Shown here piece after piece: positions 34,208 through 40,933 of a stretch of 64,000 nt of DNA (position 1 is the stretch's first letter; each line of letters opens with the position of its first letter). Position numbers and translations under genes: made by a program. The notes beneath the pieces were generated by a model that searched no databases, was not told the DNA's origin, and saw only the letters and a program-made list of their open reading frames with translations. The stretch is from Bacillus sp. EB106-08-02-XG196 (GTDB lineage: Bacteria > Bacillota > Bacilli > Bacillales > Cytobacillaceae), in NCBI RefSeq assembly GCF_013396335.1, contig NZ_JABWSY010000009.1:1-64000 (forward strand). Direction: 5' to 3'.

Positions 34208-34237
34208 AAAAGGGTTGGCATCCCTGCCAACTCTTTT
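34208..34237 (+). terminator. hairpin between the two DUF1657 genes
   Basis: AAAAGGGTTGGCA pairs with TGCCAACTCTTTT with one mismatch. The T-run is short and inside the stem, so it may act as a partial terminator or an mRNA-processing or stability element. Confidence 0.5.
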
Positions 34238-34266
34238 GGTTATCTGATTAGAAAGGAAGTATAATC

Positions 34267-34470
34267 ATGACCATTGCTGCAAGTGTTAAGCAATGCCTAG
34301 CCAATATGAAAGGAATTGAAGCACAATTATCATCCCTTGCCTTAAATTCTAATGATAAAAGTGCTCAAGAAGTCTTCCATGACACCATGATAACAATAAC
34401 TTGTGTGAAAAAGGATTTACAAACACGTGTTTTGGAACTAGAAAGACTTGAACCACAATATAAAGGTTAA
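34267..34470 (+). CDS. DUF1657 protein (copy 2)
   Basis: This 67-aa paralogue of the preceding gene begins MTIAASVKQCLANMKGIEAQ and ends LERLEPQYKG. The two copies share the length, the SVKQxLAxxK start and the ExPQY end but have diverged clearly, so the duplication is old. It is 20 bp before the 2Duf-like gene, in the same operon. Confidence 0.9.
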   Translation: MTIAASVKQCLANMKGIEAQLSSLALNSNDKSAQEVFHDTMITITCVKKDLQTRVLELERLEPQYKG

Positions 34471-34490
34471 AACTTTTGAGGTGAGTGAAA

Positions 34491-35351
34491 ATGCCGGGCT
34501 GGATTGATATCTTCATCCGTTCCTTTGTCTTCTTAGCACTATTATTTTTAATAACAAAAATACTTGGAAAAAAACAAATTTCTGAGCTTTCTTTCTTTGA
34601 GTACGTATCAGGAATAACGATTGGAAGTATAGCCGGAGAAGCAATTACCGGTCTTGAAAAAAATATTTACCATGGAATACTTGCAGTCCTTATTTTCGGT
34701 CTTGTTACTCTTTTGGCCGATATTTTAGCATTAAAAAGTAAATCTTTCCGAGACATCGTTGAAGGAAGAGGAACTGTCTTTATCAAGGATGGGAAGGTAT
34801 TAGAAGAAAATTTAAAAAAGGAAAAATATACTATAGATGAATTATCTGCATTGCTTCGTCAAAAAGATATCTTTCGGGTGGCTGATGTTGAATTTGCTGT
34901 CCTCGAACCTAGAGGTAATTTAAGTACTTTATTAAAAAAAGAGAATCGCCCATTAACTCCTAAAGATTTGAATATGACGATGCCCAATGAAAAAGAACCA
35001 CAAACAGTGATTATGGACGGTAGTATTTTGGATGAAGCATTGAGGTCTGCTGGGAAGAGTAGAGGATGGCTAAGCACAGAATTAGAAAAACTCGAACTTA
35101 CGCTCGACAATGTATTTATCGGGCAAGTGGATTCATACGGAGAATTAACAGTAGATATCTATGACGACAAAATGCAAACCCCATCTCCTACTCAAAGACC
35201 TCTTCTAATGGCAACACTAAAAAAAGTACAGGCTGATTTAGAAATATTTTCTCTTGGAACAGAAGACGAGGCATCAAAAGCTATGTATAAGAAAAATGCA
35301 AAACTCGTACAGGATACAATTGATAAACTAACACCCTATCTTACTAGTTAA
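34491..35351 (+). CDS. 2Duf-like protein: DUF421 (YetF) membrane protein fused to DUF1657
   Basis: The 286-aa protein has three N-terminal membrane helices (SFVFLALLFLITKIL, ISELSFFEYVSGITIGSI, GILAVLIFGLVTLLADIL). The soluble YetF/DUF421 domains (VEGRGTVFIKDGKVL, VAVLEPRGNLS-like) follow, then a C-terminal DUF1657 (about 225-285, LLMATLKKVQADLEIFS). This domain pair defines 2Duf, a spore inner-membrane protein of spoVA-2mob that raises wet-heat resistance and lowers inner-membrane permeability. The start is ATG (SD GAGGTGA). No spoVAC/AD/AE genes are next to it. Confidence 0.88.
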   Translation: MPGWIDIFIRSFVFLALLFLITKILGKKQISELSFFEYVSGITIGSIAGEAITGLEKNIYHGILAVLIFGLVTLLADILALKSKSFRDIVEGRGTVFIKDGKVLEENLKKEKYTIDELSALLRQKDIFRVADVEFAVLEPRGNLSTLLKKENRPLTPKDLNMTMPNEKEPQTVIMDGSILDEALRSAGKSRGWLSTELEKLELTLDNVFIGQVDSYGELTVDIYDDKMQTPSPTQRPLLMATLKKVQADLEIFSLGTEDEASKAMYKKNAKLVQDTIDKLTPYLTS

Positions 35352-35360
35352 TAACTGCTT

Positions 35361-35390
35361 AGAGCCTAATCAACGAACTAATTAGGCTCT
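35361..35390. terminator. bidirectional terminator
   Basis: AGAGCCTAAT and ATTAGGCTCT are perfectly complementary around a 10-nt loop, between the convergent 2Duf and exporter genes. U-runs are short. Confidence 0.7.
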
Positions 35391-35396
35391 AATCGA

Positions 35397-36365
35397 TTAT
35401 GCACTCACTTTTTTCCCATCAGGGATATTGCCTTTGTGAGACACATAGCTGTGAAGCATCATTCCCGCCATCACCAGTATCATTCCTGTCCAGGAGATCA
35501 CGGATGGAAATGCCGCTTTCAATAAAATTAACTCTCCGATTAAGGCAAATAAAACCTCCATCGATTGTGTAGCTTCCACATTTCCTAGTTTCTGCATATT
35601 CCCTCTTACGAGATCCGTTGCCTGGAAGAATAAAATGGTTGCAATTACACCGGAGGTAATCGCTACGAGCCCCGATTGAACCGATTGACCAATACTTGGC
35701 GGACCAACCGTAAACAATCCATAAATCGCAAGTATAATCCATAACGGCATGCTGGCAAGTGTCATACCTAATACGCGTTGAAAAACATCGAGTCTTCCCC
35801 CACACACATCCATCATTTTTCTATTACCTAAAGGGTAAGCAAATGACGCGATAATGACAGGTAACACTCCTAATAAAACTTCGATTGGCTTAAGAGAACT
35901 TGCTTGTTCCAATTGCATTAATATAATACCGAGCAAGATAATGAATGACATAGCCATGCCTTTGAAAGGTATTCTGCCTTTTACCTGGATTGGGCCCTTT
36001 TTTGTCATAACCGTTTCAAAAAAAAGCGGGGCTAATAACGATCCAGTGATAATGGTTATTTGCCATGTAGAAGCGATTAACCAGCCAGGTGCATAGGCAG
36101 CGGAAAAACAAATTGGTCCATAAAATAGACCAAAGCCTACAAAACTCCATAAGAGCCAGGCACGGGGATTATTTTTCATCTCCACTAATAATGGCTTTAG
36201 ATTTTTTCTCCCATATACAAGAAGCAATAGCGGAGGAATCATAAAGAAATATCGAAGTGAAGCACTCCATATCCAGCTCCCTCCATCTAACTCCATTGAA
36301 CGGTTAATAATAAACGTAAAGGCAAAAAAGAAGGCAGCTAAAATGCCTAGTGAAATCGGTCGCAT
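35397..36365 (-). CDS. DMT-superfamily exporter (multidrug resistance efflux type)
   Basis: The 322-aa protein has about ten membrane helices in two repeated halves, as in EamA/EmrE-type carriers. It begins MRPISLGILAAFFFAFTF and contains RSMELDGGSWIWSASLRYFF and a second-half FALIGELILLKAAFPS. It resembles the multidrug-resistance-efflux subgroup. The substrate is unknown. It stands alone with its own start codon and a long AT-rich upstream region. Confidence 0.85.
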   Translation of the reverse strand: MRPISLGILAAFFFAFTFIINRSMELDGGSWIWSASLRYFFMIPPLLLLVYGRKNLKPLLVEMKNNPRAWLLWSFVGFGLFYGPICFSAAYAPGWLIASTWQITIITGSLLAPLFFETVMTKKGPIQVKGRIPFKGMAMSFIILLGIILMQLEQASSLKPIEVLLGVLPVIIASFAYPLGNRKMMDVCGGRLDVFQRVLGMTLASMPLWIILAIYGLFTVGPPSIGQSVQSGLVAITSGVIATILFFQATDLVRGNMQKLGNVEATQSMEVLFALIGELILLKAAFPSVISWTGMILVMAGMMLHSYVSHKGNIPDGKKVSA

Positions 36366-36592
36366 TACCTATATTCCCCTTTAAAATTCATTTCCTTCCA
36401 ATGAAAATGTTCACTCCAATGGATGCATTTTTTATTATACCAAATACTGAATTATTTGTACTTTTAAAAGAGAGCATAAGACAAAAAAATGGTGCATAAA
36501 TTGTTTTGTCGTTCAAAAAACACGAAACTTCTTAAGAACCTATACGTATAAGTTGAATGGCAACTAAAATTTGGGTAAGTGAGGTTGATAGT

Positions 36593-37207
36593 ATGTTTGG
36601 AAAAGTAGCAGCGGATATATTAGGTTTAAGTGATGTTGGTTCTGTCATTAAACCAGAAAATTATGATAAGGTTGATTCCGATGATTATGTTATGCACGAG
36701 GATAACGAAAGGATTTACTTCTTAATCAAATCTAAATCGGATGAATATTGCTTCACCAATAATGCCCTTATTCATCTTGATGGGACTAGTGCTACGAGTA
36801 AAAAAAGGATGCTTCATCGTTATAGTTACGTTACAAATAAAATATCCGATGTGAAGCTTGAGACAGCTGGCACTGTCGACCTGGATATCGAAATTAAATT
36901 TAAAATCGGCTCACAGCCATTTTCGATTGATATTCATAAAAAACACATTGAAGAAGTCAAAGACTTATACAAGGCGCTCATAAAGATATCAGAACTGACT
37001 CATGATAATGAGATTTCTCTTCGTTTTGCCAAGGAAAGCCTTGATATTGCCTCAACTACATTAGGACGTGTTAATAGTACAGATAACAACTTAGTCGTCC
37101 AATTCAAAATGCTAAATCAAGCTGCATTCCAATGGCTAGAGGAAAGCAAAAAGCAATATAGCGTTAAAGACTTTGGCTTTGTATTTGAAAAATATATTAA
37201 TAACTAG
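36593..37207 (+). CDS. PH-domain protein, YvbH-like
   Basis: The 204-aa cytosolic protein has a bacterial PH domain in the N-terminal two thirds (NERIYFLIKSKSDEYCFTNN, KKRMLHRYSYVTNKISDVKL) and a C-terminal helical YvbH-type oligomerisation region (about 130-200). The role is unknown. The ATG at 36593 follows GTGAGGTTG. The open frame extends upstream without an SD. It is a single gene with a terminator right after it. Confidence 0.85.
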   Translation: MFGKVAADILGLSDVGSVIKPENYDKVDSDDYVMHEDNERIYFLIKSKSDEYCFTNNALIHLDGTSATSKKRMLHRYSYVTNKISDVKLETAGTVDLDIEIKFKIGSQPFSIDIHKKHIEEVKDLYKALIKISELTHDNEISLRFAKESLDIASTTLGRVNSTDNNLVVQFKMLNQAAFQWLEESKKQYSVKDFGFVFEKYINN

Positions 37208-37211
37208 GCAG

Positions 37212-37242
37212 AAAAAAACAGACCATCTAGGTCTGTTTTTTC
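37212..37242. terminator. bidirectional terminator between the yvbH-like gene and csp
   Basis: AAAAACAGACC and GGTCTGTTTTT are perfectly complementary around ATCTA. A and T runs on the two sides allow use in both directions. Confidence 0.9.
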
Positions 37243-37255
37243 ACATGCTATGTGA

Positions 37256-37456
37256 TTAAGCTTTGTTTACGTTAGCTGCTTGAGGTCCACGAGCGCCTTT
37301 TTCAACATCAAAAGTTACTGATTGACCTTCTTCTAGAGTTTTAAAGCCTTCGCCTTGGATTGCTGAAAAGTGAACGAATACATCTTCTCCACCTTCGCGC
37401 TCGATGAATCCGAAACCTTTTTCTGCATTAAACCATTTTACTTTACCGTTTTCCAT
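37256..37456 (-). CDS. cold-shock protein (CspA/B family)
   Basis: The 66-aa single cold-shock domain binds single-stranded RNA and DNA. RNP1 is KGFGFIE (about 13-19) and RNP2 is VFVHF (about 26-30), with KVKWFN at the start and GPQAANV at the end. It acts as an RNA chaperone. The gene is preceded by a leader of roughly 115 nt from a good promoter, as is usual for temperature-regulated csp genes. Which Csp paralogue it is cannot be decided here. Confidence 0.96.
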   Translation of the reverse strand: MENGKVKWFNAEKGFGFIEREGGEDVFVHFSAIQGEGFKTLEEGQSVTFDVEKGARGPQAANVNKA

Positions 37457-37576
37457 ATTTGTTGCCTCCTAGTGTGTAATCCACACATTGTATTACTATT
37501 CTTGCTCTTTAAAGATCCAGGCGAAAAGCTGTTACTTATTCTTCCCTTTACTACCGAACAAAAATAATTCTACATA

Positions 37577-37605
37577 ATCATACCAGAGAAAGAAAAATTA
37601 AGCAA
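37577..37605 (-). promoter_or_regulatory. csp promoter
   Basis: On the minus strand TTGCTT and TATGAT are separated by exactly 17 bp. The start would lie near 37570, which gives a long 5' leader before the csp ATG. Confidence 0.7.
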
Positions 37606-37661
37606 GTTCTCGTCCAATACTTCCAATTTTAAATTGAATAAACACCTTATAGAATGGTCAA

Positions 37662-37700
37662 GTTATTAAAAATGTCACTAGGAGAATTCCCCTAGTGACA
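37662..37700 (-). terminator. terminator of the small HTH gene
   Basis: TGTCACTAGG and CCTAGTGACA are perfectly complementary around an 8-nt loop. On the minus strand TTTTTAATAA follows. Confidence 0.85.
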
Positions 37701-37711
37701 CAAATAAAAAC

Positions 37712-37933
37712 TTACGCTTTCTTTTCTAATTCCCAGTCATATAAATCTTCAATTTTGCAATTTAATTCTTTAGAAATCGTCATGGCAGTACTTAAATTCA
37801 TCACTTTCTTTGACATATAGCCGTTAAGCTGTTCTAAAGGAATGTGTGTGTTCTTTTCCAAACCTTCAAGATTCATACTGTTTTTTGATAATAAGGCTTT
37901 GAGGTTACTCTTTTTCGCTTTATAAGTTGACAA
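37712..37933 (-). CDS. small XRE-type helix-turn-helix protein
   Basis: The 73-aa protein consists of little more than a Cro/C1-type HTH: LKALLSKNSMNLEGLEKNTH, then IPLEQLNGYMSKKVMNLSTA and ISKELNCKIEDLYDWE, which is the typical end of such domains. It presumably binds DNA, target unknown. It has its own terminator and no operon partner. The SD GAGGTGTCATTTTG precedes the start. Confidence 0.8.
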   Translation of the reverse strand: MSTYKAKKSNLKALLSKNSMNLEGLEKNTHIPLEQLNGYMSKKVMNLSTAMTISKELNCKIEDLYDWELEKKA

Positions 37934-38109
37934 AATGACACCTCACTTTTTAAATAGTGTAACACAATGAAAATTTAAATGAAAGGAATCACACCTCAGC
38001 CACTATTTCCAACAGCTTAAAATCACTTAAAAAGCTTCATTAGACAGTAACAGGCGATGAAATAAAAAGTATGATATAATTAAATTTGATGAAAAAAAGG
38101 GGTGTTGAT

Positions 38110-38283
38110 TTGAGAAACTCAAATAACAGATTCAATAGCGGGCAAACTGTGAAACTAAAGGACACTGGCGAGGAAGTTACCATTGTAAAATGGCAATATG
38201 TAAAAAATATGAAAAGATATTCTTACATTGTTAAGGAGCATCCCGGGACATTTTTTTTCGAAGAAGAATTTCAAACTCAATAA
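38110..38283 (+). CDS. small hypothetical protein (57 aa, TTG start)
   Basis: The 57-aa protein begins MRNSNNRFNSGQTVKLKD and continues TGEEVTIVKWQY, a pattern of short strands that suggests an SH3-like or KOW-like barrel. No family is recognised. TTG at 38110 has AAAGGGGTG six bases upstream. The earlier in-frame ATG at 38086 has none. A TGATATAAT extended -10 near 38068-38076 precedes it, and a terminator follows. Confidence 0.65.
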   Translation: MRNSNNRFNSGQTVKLKDTGEEVTIVKWQYVKNMKRYSYIVKEHPGTFFFEEEFQTQ

Positions 38284-38286
38284 TTG

Positions 38287-38322
38287 AAAAAAGACCAAAT
38301 CCATAGGATTGGTCTTCTTTTA
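38287..38322. terminator. bidirectional terminator between the small ORF and asnS
   Basis: AAGACCAA-TCC pairs with GGA-TTGGTCTT with one bulge around ATA, with A-runs before and TCTTTT after. Confidence 0.75.
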
Positions 38323-38331
38323 TTGATATTT

Positions 38332-39723
38332 TTAAAATTCCGCATTTCCTGTAGTTCTTGGGAACGGGATGACGTCTCTAATATTTGACATACCAGTAAG
38401 GTACATAATTAAGCGTTCAAAGCCTAGACCGTAGCCTGAGTGTTTTGTACCTCCATATTTCCTTAATTCTAGGTACCACCAATAATCTTCTTCACTCATA
38501 CCTAGGTCATTAATTTTTCCTGCAAGAATATCCTCGCGCTCTTCACGCTGGCTGCCTCCGATTAATTCCCCAATTCCTGGTACAAGTAAATCAGTTGCCG
38601 CGACTGTCTTATTATCTTCATTCAATCTCATATAGAACGCTTTGATTTCCTTAGGATAATCCGTAACAAAAACCGGTTTTTTGAAGACTTTTTCGCATAA
38701 ATAGCGCTCATGCTCCGTTTGCAAGTCGAGTCCCCATTCAACTGGATAGGCAAAAGTTTCGCCTGACTCCATTAAAATATTAATTGCTTCCGTATAAGTC
38801 ACACGACCAAAACTTGAAGTATGAGCATTGTTAAGGCGATCTAATAAGCCTTTTTCAATAAAGCTGTTAAAGAAGTTCATTTCTTCCGGTGCTTGTTCAA
38901 GGACATAGCCGATTACGTATTTAACCATTTCTTCAGCAAGGTCCATGATATCTGGAAGCTCTCCAAAAGCCAATTCCGGTTCAATCATCCAGAATTCAGC
39001 TGCGTGCCTTGCCGTATTGGAGTTCTCCGCTCTAAAGGTGGGACCAAATGTATATACATTGCGGAATGCCAAGGCAAAAGCCTCTGCAGATAATTGGCCG
39101 CTTACAGTTAGGTTTGTTTCTTTATTAAAGAAATCCTTTGACAAATCAGTTTTACCCTCTTCATTTTTAGGAGGGTTATCGATGTCTAGAGTAGTAACTC
39201 GGAACATTTCACCTGCACCCTCTGTATCACTTCCTGTGATGATTGGTGAATGAACATACACAAATCCTTTTTCTTGGAAGAACTTGTGAATGGCATATGA
39301 AGCCAACGACCTAACGCGAAATACAGCTGAAAAAGTATTGGTGCGGGGTCTTAAATGTGAGATGGTTCTTAGGTATTCAAAGGAATGTTTTTTCTTTTGT
39401 AATGGATAATCGCTATTTGAAAGTCCTTCGATAGAAATATTTGTCGCTTTGATTTCAAACGGCTGTTTAGCTTGTGGTGTATGGATGAAATCTCCCTCGA
39501 CTTTAATAGATGAACTAATTGGCAATTTAGCGATTTCTTTGAAATTCTCCAATTGTTCGTCAAAAACGATTTGAACACCTTTAAAGAAGCTGCCATCATT
39601 CAATTCAATGAAACCAAAGGTTTTTGAATCGCGAATTGTGCGAATCCAGCCTGATAATTGAATCTTTTGTTCTATGTAACTTTCAGTATTTCTGTACAAA
39701 TCCTTAACTAGGGCTTGTTTCAT
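38332..39723 (-). CDS. asnS: asparaginyl-tRNA synthetase, E. coli-like type
   Basis: The 463-aa class IIb aminoacyl-tRNA synthetase charges tRNA-Asn. The N-terminal OB anticodon-binding domain is [17 protein letters not shown]. Motif 2 is [20 protein letters not shown] and motif 3 is [15 protein letters not shown]. The insertion around [18 protein letters not shown] and the length match the E. coli/Lactobacillus form (466 aa), not the 430-aa B. subtilis AsnS. It may therefore be a second, horizontally acquired or lineage-variant copy. A promoter, leader ORF and terminator precede it. Confidence 0.95.
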   Translation of the reverse strand: MKQALVKDLYRNTESYIEQKIQLSGWIRTIRDSKTFGFIELNDGSFFKGVQIVFDEQLENFKEIAKLPISSSIKVEGDFIHTPQAKQPFEIKATNISIEGLSNSDYPLQKKKHSFEYLRTISHLRPRTNTFSAVFRVRSLASYAIHKFFQEKGFVYVHSPIITGSDTEGAGEMFRVTTLDIDNPPKNEEGKTDLSKDFFNKETNLTVSGQLSAEAFALAFRNVYTFGPTFRAENSNTARHAAEFWMIEPELAFGELPDIMDLAEEMVKYVIGYVLEQAPEEMNFFNSFIEKGLLDRLNNAHTSSFGRVTYTEAINILMESGETFAYPVEWGLDLQTEHERYLCEKVFKKPVFVTDYPKEIKAFYMRLNEDNKTVAATDLLVPGIGELIGGSQREEREDILAGKINDLGMSEEDYWWYLELRKYGGTKHSGYGLGFERLIMYLTGMSNIRDVIPFPRTTGNAEF

Positions 39724-39795
39724 TTAAATGCAACCTCCAACTTTTATGTAAAAATAAAAATCCTCACGCCAATGGGACGTAAGGTTATTTTCCAT
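39724..39795 (-). CDS. possible leader peptide of asnS (23 aa with tandem Asn codons)
   Basis: On the minus strand an ATG-initiated ORF reads MENNLTSHWRED and continues to a TAA that directly precedes the asnS ATG. Codons 3 and 4 are both Asn (AAT AAC), just before the attenuator stem. The SD is weak and distant (AAGGGA about 18 nt upstream). This layout would suit attenuation that senses charged tRNA-Asn. It is speculative because the ORF is short and the SD poor. Confidence 0.35.
   Translation of the reverse strand: MENNLTSHWREDFYFYIKVGGCI
39746..39784 (-). terminator. attenuator-like terminator in the asnS leader
   Basis: On the minus strand CCTTACG-CC pairs with GG-CGTGAGG around CATT, with ATTTTTATTTTT following. 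It lies between the asnS promoter and start codon, so transcription must read through it. Confidence 0.7.
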
Positions 39796-39823
39796 AGAAT
39801 CTTGTATCTTTAATCCCTTCAAT

Positions 39824-39852
39824 ATTATATAAAACTCACAACAAATAAGCAA
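39824..39852 (-). promoter_or_regulatory. asnS promoter
   Basis: On the minus strand TTGCTT and TATAAT are separated by exactly 17 bp. The start would be near 39817, giving a leader of about 95 nt that holds the terminator. Confidence 0.75.
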
Positions 39853-39971
39853 TATTCAACAAATTTTCCTACAATTTCTCAACTATTTTTTCAGAATATT
39901 TGCAGGATTTTTAAGAACAACAGTCGAATATATTAAGAAATGTTCGATTCTTGTTATAAGGAGTGCTGATT

Positions 39972-40202
39972 GTGGATAAAGTTACTTGTATTGCTTTTCT
40001 CCTGTATCATTCTTCTAAGAGTCAAGACATCCGAGAAAAAGCCATTCAATTACTGAATGGCGATGTATCCATTAGAGAATTAAAAAAAATGGCTTCCATC
40101 CAAGCCCATTTGGTAATCGCAGAATCTACATTAAAAAAAAATCATCTCGACAAAATGAAGGTTCAAAGATTTGCCGAGGAATTTTTGTTACTTGAGGTCT
40201 AG
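39972..40202 (+). CDS. hypothetical small protein (76 aa, GTG start)
   Basis: The helical, charged 76-aa protein begins MDKVTCIAFLLYHSSKSQ. I do not recognise it. The GTG at 39972 has AAGGAG nine bases upstream. Its TAG stop (40200-40202) overlaps the TAG of the convergent GNAT gene within the palindrome CTAG. No terminator separates the two, so their transcripts may run into each other. Confidence 0.6.
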   Translation: MDKVTCIAFLLYHSSKSQDIREKAIQLLNGDVSIRELKKMASIQAHLVIAESTLKKNHLDKMKVQRFAEEFLLLEV

Positions 40203-40675
40203 GCTTCCTTCGGGAAGTTTTTTTCATAAACGAAAATTTCCTTGCCATTTTCACTTAAAGCTGTTTTAATATAAAGAAACCCTAATGATTCCCAAAACTG
40301 TTTCGACTTTACATTTTCTCTAATGACTCCAATTCGAGTCCGGACTAAACCTCTTTTACGCATATCATTTTCATAAAGAGCATATGCCTGTGTACCAAAT
40401 CCAAATCCTTGATAATCACCATGAATTACTAGAAGTCCCAGCCATGGGCATTGATCCTTTGGATTTTCCATTAAGTAATCCATAACCCCTATATAAGTAT
40501 CATCCAGTTTAATAAAAACACTAGAAGTGGCAGGGTTCAAAAACTCTTCTTCTATTTCTGGAAGTTCCCTTTGGGCACGCCCATTTTCAACAATATTATA
40601 TTCTGAATTTGAATTTATGATTTCAAGCGCGATATATAGCGTTTCTTTTGTTATCTCTTCAAAGTGCACTGACAT
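40199..40675 (-). CDS. GNAT-family N-acetyltransferase
   Basis: The 158-aa single GNAT domain has the acetyl-CoA binding strand-loop LGLLVIHGDYQGFGFGTQAYALYE (Q-G-x-G-F-G-T loop) and IGVIRENVKSKQFWESLGF. The acceptor is unknown. The ATG follows GGAGGGCAATC. It is convergent with the 76-aa gene and divergent from the small stress-type ORF. Confidence 0.88.
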   Translation of the reverse strand: MSVHFEEITKETLYIALEIINSNSEYNIVENGRAQRELPEIEEEFLNPATSSVFIKLDDTYIGVMDYLMENPKDQCPWLGLLVIHGDYQGFGFGTQAYALYENDMRKRGLVRTRIGVIRENVKSKQFWESLGFLYIKTALSENGKEIFVYEKNFPKEA

Positions 40676-40758
40676 GATTGCCCTCCTATTCTAAGCGATA
40701 AAACAATTATACTAATGACCTCAAACGGAATACAAATTTAAATGAGAAAGGTGATATT

Positions 40759-40896
40759 ATGCTCCAAGTAAATGTAAAAGTAACATTTGAAGGAAAAAGC
40801 TATTTAACAAATGTTTTAGCCAACCCAAACACTTCTGAAGAAGAAATTTACCGTCTTGCCTATGAACAGGTTCAAAAGCAATGGCAGGATAACTAA
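40759..40896 (+). CDS. small protein resembling BA3454-family stress response proteins (45 aa)
   Basis: The 45-aa ORF reads MLQVNVKVTFEGKSYLTN, then EEEIYRLAYEQVQKQWQDN, with an AAAGGTGA SD and a strong terminator two bases after its stop. The pattern (VxVxxxGKxYxTNV, EExIYRLAxEQVQKQW) fits what I remember of the BA3454 family of small Bacillus stress-response proteins. Function is unknown, and the naming is from memory. Confidence 0.65.
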   Translation: MLQVNVKVTFEGKSYLTNVLANPNTSEEEIYRLAYEQVQKQWQDN

Positions 40897-40897
40897 A

Positions 40898-40928
40898 ACA
40901 GCGTCCTAATCTTGGACGCTGTTTTTTT
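40898..40928 (+). terminator. terminator of the 45-aa ORF
   Basis: CAGCGTCC and GGACGCTG are perfectly complementary around a 7-nt loop, followed by TTTTTTT. Confidence 0.9.
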
Positions 40929-40933
40929 GTTCT

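Noticed and set aside
39724-39860. T-box leader of asnS
   Set aside because: The leader is only about 95 nt and lacks the conserved T-box sequence AGGGTGG and a specifier stem.
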